Below are positions 1 through 9,268 of a stretch of 64,000 nucleotides of DNA, piece after piece. The translations under genes and the position numbers were made by a program. Origin of the DNA: Tulasnella sp. 424 (Eukaryota; Basidiomycota; Agaricomycetes; Cantharellales; Tulasnellaceae); NCBI GenBank assembly GCA_019633425.1, contig WSUB01000035.1, positions 62,001 to 126,000 of the forward strand, in the 5' to 3' direction. The notes beneath the pieces were generated by a model. The model was not told the origin of the DNA. It saw only the letters and a list, made by a program, of their open reading frames with translations, and searched no databases. Position 1 is the first letter of the stretch, and each line of letters opens with the position of its first letter.

Positions 1-886
1 ATACCTGCCGAGCTTAACTAGACCGTCGAACCGCCAACTCGGTTCCAACGAGTCCGCGGTGTCGAATTGCGACTATATTCCATGCCCCCCGAGGAGCAAG
101 TTAAACACGGCCTTGCTGTATCTTAAGTTATTGGGCGCTAAAAGGGGGTTTTCATAAGATCGGGCGCTCGTACGGTTGAACACCGCACTGGCCTGCCATT
201 CGAGTTTGACCCGAGTTCGTATGTCGACGCTTCGCCACCAAGGCAAAGACCGAAACACTCCGCTCAAGATTTCCCAGCTGTGCGTCAACGTTAATCTACT
301 ATTCAACTTCAAACAAGGACAGCAGCGTATGGACAAGATTGGGCCCAAGGTTCGTGCATTTACCTTGCGCATCTCATTCCCAAATCCCGATTCGAACTGC
401 GCCTAGCGACGTTCACGACGCCCCAGCCCTCGCACCACAGTCAAGGATCCTCCCAGCGACGGCTTCTTAGATATAATTTAGTGGGTTTTCCATTTCAGTT
501 GGTTTCTTCTTCATCTTAGTACACCACGAGGGTGGGTGTCTGAAACCCTGTCACCCGCAACATGGTCATTTCCAGTCCCAAATCCTATTTCTGATCGCAG
601 CAATGGCCCTGTATTCCATCGAGCATTTATTGACGAGAACCGTGGTCAGCTAGGGTGTCACGAGAGCGGTCGCCAAGCGTCTTCCAAGGGTACATGCATA
701 TGTAACTCAAAGGGAGGTACCGACAACAACATAGACGATGACCAAATCCTGAGCAGACCATAACAGCCAATTTCAAGAGAAAGACCTTTAGCTCCGCCAC
801 CAAAGCTCTCCCTACGCAAGCCAGCAGGCTAGCAACCGAATGAAACTAATACCACCCTCAGCTCCGGTCGCGTTTCTGCGCAGGAG
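1..886. repeat. Left edge of CFEM array: degenerate unit spacer
   Basis: No gene is visible. Bases from about 90 to 400 match the spacer at about 2330-2640 and, more loosely, those near 8040, 9960, 15500 and 20790 (shared pieces such as the tract around cttcacaagattgagcgctc). In the other units this spacer lies upstream of a CFEM gene. It therefore implies another minus-strand CFEM unit to the left of the window. Bases 780-886 resemble the 3' flank of the other CFEM genes. Confidence 0.7.
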
Positions 887-1668
887 TTAAGCACCAACGG
901 AGGATGTGATGTCGACGCCCTGACGTGAAAAGCGAGGTTTGGGTTAGTGCGTGTTGGTCCCGTTTCCGTAATCATGTATTTACGCACAACCGCCCTGCAA
1001 GAAGCCTCGCCGACAAGCTCGGCTGTTGTCAGGTCTTGCCCCGTGCAAGAGTTACGAACACAGTTATAAAGCTGGCTGACATAGCTAGTGTCCTTGCACG
1101 CGCATACTCGATCAGTGGAAGGGCACTGGGTGGCAGGGACCTGGCTGCAAGAGAGAGCGCAGGCTGCAGGGAAAAGCAAAAGAAAGGTCACTCGATGCTG
1201 TAGCCTGCCGGTTTTGTGATCTGAACCCGTAATGAGCTAACCTGGGGTAGGATTTTCAGGATCAACGCCCTATTGCGAGAAGTTGAATCAGGAAAGCAGT
1301 CAATCGCACATGTGTTAGCATTGAAACAGACGTACAGCGTTCTTGCAGGAGTCATTAGCCGCCTGTACGGCTTGTGCAACTTCTGCGGGGGTGCAAGTTT
1401 GTTGGACGCACGTTGTGAGCGGCCCGGTGTAGTTGGGATTAAGGCACATGCAGGCGACGTCGTCGCCGACGCATGGGCTGGTGCTAACTGTAGTTGAGCA
1501 CTTCAATGCGCAGGCTGTAATGGGAAGTAATTCGAGTCGTTTAGTACATTATATTGTGTCAGAGTGGGCAGGGGGTCTACCAGGGACGGGGTCGGTGGTC
1601 TGGCGCTTGAGCACAGCATAGCTGGAGACGAGCGAGGGAGCGAAGAGGATGGCAAGGGGGAAACGCAT
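887..1668 (-). CDS. Secreted double-CFEM protein, array copy A
   Basis: This gene encodes a predicted 167-aa secreted protein with two CFEM domains. CFEM proteins are fungal extracellular or wall proteins; some bind heme, others act in host interaction. The model has five exons: 1581-1668, 1336-1514, 1242-1269, 988-1163 and 887-919. All introns are GT-AG and phases agree. Exon 1 gives a signal peptide (MRFPLAILFAPSLVSSYA) followed by LKRQ, a possible Kex2 site. Exon 2 holds CFEM1 with eight cysteines and the GDDVACMC core. The 28-nt exon 3 is a GVDPENPTP linker. Exon 4 holds CFEM2 with eight cysteines and TDRVCAC. Exon 5 ends in GVDITSSVGA. No GPI tail is seen, so a soluble secreted product is inferred. 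It groups with copy B by exon-1 end and linker. Substrate or partner is unknown. Confidence 0.85.
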
Positions 1669-2863
1669 ATTGGATGTTTGTGGAGGAAGTGATACAAGAT
1701 ACAATTGCTCTCGCGATCTGAAGGTAAGGATGGAGGGGACGAGAGAGGGACGAACGGACGAGTGGGGGGGAGGAGACTTTGCCGAGTGCAAGCGAGGGTA
1801 CGAGGCTGCTATTGTGCGGCGACATATCCCAGGAAGCAAAGTCTTGGCAGTGCGAGGCATGCGCTTTAGGTGAGGGTCATTGATAACGGTTCAGGTGGCC
1901 TTCCCACATCGGAAAGAAAAGATTTCATATCGCGAACCACCAACCTCATTGGGCCCCGGGCCGATACGAAAGATCCAAATAGGAAAGTACCCAAAGGAGT
2001 ATTATAATACCGCTTTCTTGAGGCTCTCTGGTTTTGGGAGAGGTCTGTACCCTTCTGAAGTGACCAGACGAGGGAGCGGCCCCACCTGATCCGCGGTGGC
2101 GTTGACGGTTGAGGGTTGCAATTAAGGTAACTTCTGCAGTGCACGCGTGCCAAGCCTGGCCTAAACTTAGGTTAAGAAGGATTCACTTGTAGCACAGCCC
2201 GTTATCTGAAGTCATGGGAACCTGCCTTGCTCAGCTAGATCGCCGAACCACAAACTGGGTTGCAACCCCGCCGTGCCGAGCACGATGCCGAGTTACGACT
2301 TTATTTCTCGGGCCCGAAGAACGACCTGCACGCAACCTTATTGTACATGTCTCTTAAGGTACTTACTGGGCGCCAAAGGGAGGGAGACTAAGTCTTCACA
2401 AGATTGAGCGCTCACGGGTTTGAACAGACCGCCGTCCGATAGCTTCTCACGGTTCGATCGTGTATCGACGCTTCGCCATGAAAGCAAAGACCAAAGACTC
2501 CGCGGCCGCCCAAGATTTTCCAGTTGCGCGTCAACATTGATTAAACTTCAAACAAGGACAGCAGCGTATGAACAAGATTGGGGCCAAGAGTCGTGCATTT
2601 ACCTTGCGCATCTCATTCCCAAATCCCGATTAGAACTGCGCCTACTACATAAGTAAATCAAAGAGAGGTACCGACAAAAACATAGAAGGGAACCAAATCC
2701 TTAGCAGACCATAACAGCAGATTCCAAGAGAAAGACCCTAGGCTTCGCCACCAAAGCTCTCCTACCCAAGCGAACCCTTTATGTTAGACACGCGCGTCAG
2801 CCGGCTAGCAACCGAATGAAATCTAACACCACTCCCAGTTCCGATAGCGTTTCGGCGCAGAAC
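1669..2863. repeat. Spacer between CFEM copies A and B
   Basis: This is the promoter side of copy A followed by array spacer. Bases 2200-2660 match the window's left edge (about 20-400). The tract around 2455-2530 also resembles 24410-24480 downstream of the bHLH gene, so this spacer descends from the same ancestral flank. Bases 2690-2863 look like the 3' flank of copy B. No coding region is supported. Confidence 0.6.
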
Positions 2864-3652
2864 TTAAGCCCCAACGAAAGGTGTGATGTCGATGCCCTGT
2901 CGTCAAAGACGAATTTGAGTTAGTTCGAGTCGGTCCGGCTTCCGTTACTATGACTGTACGCACAACCGCCCTGCATCCAGCCTCGCCGACACGCTCGACT
3001 GTTGTCAGGTCTTGCCCCGTGCAATGGCTACGAGCACAGTTATAAAGCTGGCTGATATAATTGGTGTCCTTGCAGTTGCATGCTACCTCAGTAACATCAC
3101 TGGCATTGGTACCGCAGGGGGCCGGGACCAGCTGGAGGCAAGGGACCGTGCAGGCTGCAAAGAAACGCAATAGAAAGTCACTCGATACTGTTGTCTGCCG
3201 GCTTTGTGATCTGAAACCTTAACCTACTAACCTGGGACGGGGTTTTCAGGATCAACGCCCTGTTGCGAGAAGCTGAATCAGGAAAGCGGTCAATGGCTCG
3301 CGTAGCATTGGAACAGACGTACAGCGTTCTTGCAAGAGTCATCAGCCGCCTGTGCGGCTTGTGTCACTTCTGCGGGGGTGCAGGTTTGCTGGATGCACGT
3401 TGCGAGCGGCCCAGTGTAGTTAGGGTTAAGGCACATGCAGGCGACGTCGTCGCTGACGCATGGACTGGCGCTAATTGTGGTTGAGCACTTCAATGCGCAG
3501 GCTGTAACGGGGAGTAATCTGAGTCGCTCATATTATACTGTGTCAGAGTGGGCAGGGGGCGTACCAGGGACGGGGTCAGTGGTCTGGCGCTTGAGCACAG
3601 CATAGCCGAAGACAAGCGAGGGAACGAAGAGTATGGCAAGGGAAAAACGCAT
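2864..3652 (-). CDS. Secreted double-CFEM protein, array copy B
   Basis: This gene encodes a predicted 172-aa secreted protein built like copy A. The exons are 3565-3652, 3323-3501, 3232-3259, 2964-3154 and 2864-2896. It has a signal peptide (MRFSLAILFVPSLVFGYA), LKRQ, CFEM1 with SDDVACMC, linker GVDPENPVP, CFEM2, and a short GVDI...VGA tail. All sixteen CFEM cysteines are present. CFEM2 is unusual. Five residues are inserted before the CxC pair, and the residue at the usual acidic position is Glu (TEVACNC), whereas all other intact domains in this array have Asp there. In the Candida protein Csa2 this Asp is the axial heme ligand, so heme binding by this domain may differ (inference). The reading frame is intact and the splice sites are canonical. 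Confidence 0.85.
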
Positions 3653-4284
3653 ACTGGATGCTTGTGGAGGAAGTGACACAAGATTTAACCGGTTTCGCGA
3701 TTTGAAAGTAAAGGATGAAGAGATGAGAGAGGGGCGAACGGACGAGTGGGGGAGGAGACTCTGCCGAGTGCTGCTATTAATACGATGACCTATCCAAGGA
3801 GACAAGTCTTGGCAGTGCGAGACATGCGCTTTGCGTGAGGGCCCTTGATAACGGTTCAGGTGACTTTCCCACATAGGTAAGAAAAGATTTCATATCGCGA
3901 ACCTCGAACCTCAGTTGGCGCCGAGCCGAATACGAAAGATCAAATAGTGGAGTGCCCAACGAAGTATTGTAATACGGGTTTCTTGAGACTCTCTAGCTTT
4001 TAGAGTGGTCTGTACCCTCCTGAAGCGACTAGTCGTGGGAGCGCGCAGACCTGCTACTGATCCGTGGGGGCGTTGAGGGTTGCAATCAGGGCAACAGCCG
4101 CAGTGCACGCGTGTCAAAGTTGACCTCAAGTTAGGTTAAGAATACCTCGCTTGCAGCATAGCCCGCTATCGAAGAGCTCCATCACTACGTCTCTCCGGAC
4201 ACTCGAGATAGCAGAATCGGCTAGGGTAGCGACCGGACGAAAGCTAACGGAACCCTCAGCCCCATCCGCCTTTCTGCGCAGGAA
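3653..4284. repeat. Spacer between CFEM copy B and pseudogene C
   Basis: Upstream region of copy B. It shares blocks with the copy A upstream region, for example the track from about 3840 to 3970 against 1870 to 2010. Near 3777 there is an AT-rich element (tattaatacg on the plus strand), at a position comparable to the TATA-like elements of the other copies. The rest is 3' flank of pseudogene C. No gene is seen. Confidence 0.5.
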
Positions 4285-4743
4285 TTAAGCACCAACGATA
4301 GGTGTAATTTCGACGCCCTGATGTTAAAGACAAATTTTAATTTAGTTCGAGTTGTTCCGGTTTCCGTTCCCATGAAAGTACACACCACGCTGCTGCATCC
4401 AGCTTTGCCGAGAGATTTGGCTGTTGCTAGGTCTTGCGCCGTGCAAAATTACCACAACGAGTGTGATCCAGTTAGTGTCATTGCACAAGCATGCTATTTC
4501 ATTGGGAGTGCGGTATGCCCCCTGAATGCTTGCAGCACAGAGGTTGGATAGCGGGCAGGTGGTAGGCTCAACGCAAGATTGCATGCAGGCTAAGAACGCA
4601 AAGAAAATGTAATCAATACTGTGAACATCTAGTTTCGCTATTGAGAATATTAATGAGCTGACCAGGAAGACTAGTTTGGCGCTTGAGCACGGCGACGGAG
4701 GAGACAAGGGAGGCAGCGAAGAGGACCGCGAGGGAAGACGCAT
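4285..4743 (-). pseudogene. CFEM pseudogene C with one domain left
   Basis: A decayed copy of the array gene. The start codon at 4743 is kept, but a small deletion shifts the frame in the signal-peptide exon; the remaining leader can still be recognised in the next frame. The sequence then runs directly into what is intron 3 in the other copies, so the CFEM1 exon and the linker exon are gone. The remaining CFEM2 exon (about 4600 down to 4390) has a second frameshift near the sixth cysteine. The final acceptor and GVE-like tail are still visible. The acidic residue before the CxC pair is Glu (NEIACLC). It is probably not expressed as a functional protein. Confidence 0.75.
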
Positions 4744-5640
4744 GATGATGATTTGCGAAAGTAATGTGATTGGTTTGGCAATGGCAAAGGTAATATCGAA
4801 GATGATGGGCGAGGAGAGAGGGATGAGGGACGAGCGAGGAGGAAGCGACTTGTGTTGGGGGCGAAGCGGGGTGAGGGTGTGAGGGCAGATATTAATACGA
4901 CGGCCTACGCAGTCCAGGCAGGTAGTCTTGACAATGCGATGCATGCTTCTTGCACGAAGATCAGCACGTGCAATGAAGGGATGATCTCTCAGCCCCGCTA
5001 GGTGCCTAGTCTTATAGGTAATAAGCAACTAGCGAGGTACTCCCAAAGACTATGAGGGCATTTTCCTGAGGGTCATTACCTTTTGAAGTCGGCTGTGGCT
5101 TTTCAAAAGGACCAGATGCCGGTGCCAAGAGATTTGCTCCACGCGGGGACGAGGATTGAACAACGGACTACATGCTATAATGGGACGTAGCGGAGGTGGA
5201 AGAGAACGAATTTGCAACATTGACCGCTGTATATAGGAAGTTAGGAAGAGGACACCAAGTCGCAGACTGGGTTCATATGTACATCTGCTGTTCCGGCTTA
5301 TGGTCAATGCCGCGGCGCCGAACAATAAATCGAAAGCCACAGCGTCCTTCTTAATGAAAATCAAGCTCCACAGAAACCCAAAAAGGACGATGCCAAGAGT
5401 TAATGTGGCTCGAGATCGAGCCCCCGCAGGTTTTGGACAATGGACGCCACTGGGCACGATCTCCGCCAGTCTCTCACGGTTGAATTAATTCCTCCCGTCG
5501 ACGCCTCGCCACAGAAGCAAAAAAAGGTTTCCCAGCCGGGTGTTTTCTTAAGATTACGCGCTTCTCTACTATTTAAACTTCAAAACAAAAGACAATGATG
5601 CAATAACAGAGATTTCAAATAAATAACTTCTAAACGTCTC
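4744..5640. other. Spacer upstream of pseudogene C
   Basis: Promoter-side spacer with an AT-rich element near 4890 (tattaatacg, plus strand), matching the one upstream of copy B. Bases 5470-5560 resemble the tract at 24410-24480 downstream of the bHLH gene. Scattered ORFs lack codon bias and differ between units, so no gene is called. Confidence 0.45.
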
Positions 5641-6275
5641 AAAGGGTCCAACCGAAAACCGGGAACGTTCCCTAACAGAGGTTCACCCAGCAGACAAAAA
5701 GGCCCCAAAGCATGAGCGGACTTCGGGAAAAACAAATCCATCAAATACCAAAACCTCGAGAAGCACGCGGGGCATAGGAGCCGTCTTCATCTAGAGCGAC
5801 GCACTGCGGTTGAAAAGAAATCAAGCCATTCGTTGTCCTATATGTCGAACAACTGGGCCACTGTCATCGACGTCCCATCCTCGAAACAAGGTGACTCATG
5901 CCGAGCATCGATGCGGGCTTATGACCGACCCCAGAACTCGGTTCAGGCAAGGTAACCGGAGAATGAGGGGGGTGCATCTGGCGGATCTCTTACTCGCTCG
6001 TGCTTCTAAGTGGGATCGGCCGCACGTCAGTGCGCTGGCCTTGTTCGACCGGAGAGTGGTACCCGACGGCCACTTGCTGTTGATGATACTGCTCGACCGA
6101 GCCGGGGCTTCGAGGCGATAGAAACGATCTTTCGGCGGAGAACTGAACGAGCACGGAGGCGGCTTCGTCTTGCATTAACGGGGTATCTCTGCTTAGGGAA
6201 CAGTGAAGCGGGAAGCCGGAGCGTCGGTGGGGCAAGTGGTTGTTGGGGACGCGAACACCCAGAATTAGGCGGTGA
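5640..6275 (-). pseudogene. Decayed copy of bHLH gene 3' end (fragment 1)
   Basis: This stretch matches the last part of the bHLH gene at 24770-25230 plus its 3' flank. Recognisable pieces on the minus strand include SGCSRPQQPLAPPTLRLPAS, against SGRSRPQQPHAPPTLRLPAS in the intact gene. The frame is broken by indels, and the bHLH domain itself is absent. The similarity stops at the ggcggtgac motif near 6270, the same point where fragment 2 stops. It is a passenger of the segmental duplication rather than a gene. Confidence 0.75.
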
Positions 6276-6683
6276 CATCATAGAGCGAAGAGACCCGGCT
6301 GGCTTTCGTATTCCGCCATCTGGGAATTGAACTTTTATGATCAATCATGTTTCAATTCAGAACTGGGCTCAACTGATCCATCGACCCATTTTTGACGATA
6401 AACGTAGTCAGTCAGGGTCTCACTACTAGGCCAGAAATTTTCCCGAGGTCCATTTGTAATTCACATAGGGACGGTTCTGACAAAAGATGGAAAGATAATT
6501 AAACCTAGAGCAGACTAAACAACCAATTTCGAGAAAAAAAGAAACCTTCAGCTCCGTCACTACAGCTCTCGTTAACTATCTGAACCCATTATGTTAAGCA
6601 TCCGAGATAGAGGAATCAGTTGGGTTACCGACCAGATGAAAGCTAAGGTCACCCTGAGCACCATTCACGTTTCGGCACAGGAA

Positions 6684-7450
6684 TTAAGCACCAACAAAAG
6701 AGGTGATGTCGACGCCCTAATGTAAGAGAAGAATTTGAATTTAGTTCGAGTTTGTGCGGCTTCCGTAATCATGAATGTACGCACAACGGCCCTGCATTGA
6801 GCCCCGCCGATAAGTTCGGCTGTTGTCAGGTCTTGCCCCGTGCAAGAGCTACGAACACAATTGTAAAACTGGCTGACATAGCTGGTGTCTTTGCACTGGC
6901 ATGCTGTATCATTGGTAGCGCAGGTGGTGGGGAGCTGGTTACAAGGGAGAGCGCAGGCTGCAGAGAAACGAAAGAGAAAGGTCATTCGATACTGTGGTCT
7001 GCCGGCTTTGTGATCTGAAACGTAATGCGCTCACCTGGAGCAGGACTTCCATTACTAAGATTAAAATCAACGCCCTATGCGAGAAGCTGAATCAGGGAGC
7101 AGTCAATGGCGCACGCGTCTCGCATTGGAACGGACGTACAGCTACCTTGCAAGCGTCAATAGACGCTTGCCCGGCTGTTGTAGCGTCTTGCTGGGTGCAG
7201 GTTTGCTGTAAGCAGGCTGTAAATGGCCCGATGTAGTTGGCATTAAGGCAAATGCAGGCGATGTCGTTTTCCTGGCAAGGGCTCCAGCTTACTTGACTTG
7301 CGCACGTCGATGCGCAGGCTGTAGTGTGGAACGAGTTGAGTCGCTTAGGAGAGAGTCTCAGAATGCGCACGAGGCCTTACCCTGGCGCTTCTGAACAGCA
7401 TAGCCGGAGACAAGCGACGCAGCGAAGAGGATGGTGAGGGAGAGCCGCAT
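6684..7450 (-). CDS. Secreted double-CFEM protein, array copy D
   Basis: This gene encodes a predicted 164-aa secreted protein. The exons are 7381-7450, 7140-7318, 7035-7074, 6785-6957 and 6684-6716, all with GT-AG introns in consistent phase. The signal peptide is MRLSLTILFAASLVSGYA, followed by VQKRQ and then directly by CFEM1 (core ENDIACICLN). The linker exon is 40 nt (GVDFNLSNGSPAP), 12 nt longer than in copies A and B. CFEM2 carries NDTACQC and all eight cysteines. The tail is GVDITSFVGA. It is the first of the D-G subtype, which shares the shorter exon 1, the longer linker and a TATAAG element upstream (7584-7589). An extracellular heme or iron role, or an effector role, is possible from the family but not shown. 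Confidence 0.85.
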
Positions 7451-8510
7451 ACTATTGGTCTATAAAGGAAGTGATCGATGATAGAGCTTGGCCTCACGCT
7501 TTGAGAGTAAGGGTAGAGACGATGAGAGAGGAGAAGGGGAACACAGACGAGCAGGGGCCAAAGCGAAGGTGTGAGCGCCCCTACTTATACGATGGCATGT
7601 CCTTGAATGAAGACAGACCTTGGCAGTGCGGGCCATGCGTTTTACATGAGGGCCGTTGATGGTCGTGCAGGTAACCTTCCAGCATGGAAAAGAGAAGATT
7701 TCATCTGGCTGAAACCTTTGAGCCCCGTTAAGCGCTGAGCCGGCTTTGAAAGATCAAAATTGAACTACCTAAAGGAATATTATGATATGATTTTACTGAG
7801 ACTCCTTGATTTTTAGGGCCTTTTGCGGGCTCCTGAAGCGAGCGAATGAGGGAGCGCGCTGACCTGATCCACGGCGGCGTTGGACGAGGTCCCATTGAGG
7901 GAATAACTGCAGCCCACGTGTGTCAGAGTTGAGTTGGGGTTCAGTGGCAGACTAAACGGGTTGCAACTCTGCTGTGCCAAGGATAGCGCCTTTATTCGGC
8001 AGCCCCAAAGAATAAATTGACCGCCGCCTTCTTGTATCCTGAGTTATTCGGCCCCAAAAGGGGGACTTGGTCTTCACAAGATTGAGCGCTTGGGGAACAG
8101 CGGAGCGGGAAGCCGGAACGTGGACATAGTTTGCCGCATTCCGCCGTTTAGCAAATAAACTTAGTTTCACTTTATGATTAACCAATCTTGCCAATCAGAA
8201 GTAGACTTATCGAAGCCATCGACCCTTTTTTAACAAATCCGTAGCGAGCCAGGATCTCACTAGGGCAATCGCGAGACATTTCCCCGAGGTCGATTTTGTA
8301 ATTCACATAGAGACGGTACGGACAAAACATGGAAAGATGACTAGACCTAGAGCAGACTAAACAACCGATTTAAGAAAAAAGAATTCTTCCGCTCCGTCAC
8401 TACAGCTCTCGTTTAGCTATCGGAACCCATTATGTTAGACATCCAGTCGGGTTACCGACCAGATGAAAGCTAAGGCCACCCTCAGCACCATTCGCGTTTC
8501 GGCGCAGGAG
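7451..8510. repeat. Spacer between CFEM copies D and E
   Basis: The upstream region of copy D carries a TATA-like element, then spacer sequence shared with 9430-9990, 14950-15500 and 20240-20790. A very short remnant of the bHLH 3' end (about 8095-8130, the tract that reads agcgggaagccgga) precedes the 3' flank of copy E. It shows that this unit once carried the fragment and lost most of it. No gene is supported. Confidence 0.6.
7584..7589 (-). promoter_or_regulatory. TATA-like box of CFEM copy D
   Basis: TATAAG on the minus strand, 134 bases upstream of the start codon, within a tract (gtataagtagggg) conserved at a similar place in copies E, F and G. Confidence 0.55.
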
Positions 8511-9268
8511 TTAAGCACCAACGGTAGGGCTAATGTCGACGCCCTGATGCAAAAGAAGAATTTGAATTTAGTTCGAGTTTGTGCGGCTTCCGTTATCATG
8601 AATGTACTCACATAGGCCCTACAATAGGCCTCGCCGACAAGTATGGCTGTTGTCAGGTCTTGCCCCTGGCAAGAGCCACGAACACAATTGTAAACCTCGG
8701 TGACATAGTTGGTGTCTTTGCACTGGCATGCTATATCAGTGGTGGCGCAGGTGGTGAGGAGCTGGTTGCAATGGAGAGCGCAGGCTGCAAAGCAACACAA
8801 TAGAAAGGTCATTCGATGCTGTGGCCGGCCTTGTGATCTGAAATGCGCTAACCTGGGGTAGGACTTCCATTGTTAAGATTAAAATCAACGCCCTATGCGA
8901 GAAGCTGAGTCAGGGAGCGGTCAATCGCGCGCGCGCGTCGCATTAGAACGGACGTACAGCTGCCTTGCAACTGTCAGTAGCCGTCTGCCCGGCTGTTGCA
9001 GCATCTTGCTGGGAGCAGGTCTGCTGTATGCACGTTGTGAGTGGCCCGGTGTAGTTGGTATTAAGGCAAATGCAGGCGATGTCGGTTTCCTGGCAAGGGC
9101 TGTAGCTTATTTGGCTTGAGCACGTCGCTGCGCAGGCTGTAATGGGGAACGAGTTGAGTCGTTCAGGAAATAGTCTCAGAACGGGCAGGAGAGCTTACCC
9201 TGGCGCTTCTGAACAGCATAGCCGGAGACAAGCGACGCAGCGAAGAGGATGGTTAGGGAGAACCGCAT
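8511..9268 (-). CDS. Secreted double-CFEM protein, array copy E
   Basis: This gene encodes a predicted 164-aa secreted protein. The exons are 9199-9268, 8958-9136, 8853-8892, 8612-8784 and 8511-8543. It has a signal peptide (MRFSLTILFAASLVSGYA) and VQKRQ, then CFEM1 with ETDIACIC, linker GVDFNLNNGSPTP, CFEM2 with TTDIACQC, and tail GVDISPTVGA. All sixteen cysteines and both acidic residues before the CxC pairs are present. Exon lengths equal those of copy D exactly. Splice donors GTAAGC, GTACGT, GTTAGC and GTGAGT fit the fungal consensus. The 3' side abuts a tiny bHLH remnant. The 5' side is followed by the first of three large spacer blocks. Confidence 0.85.
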
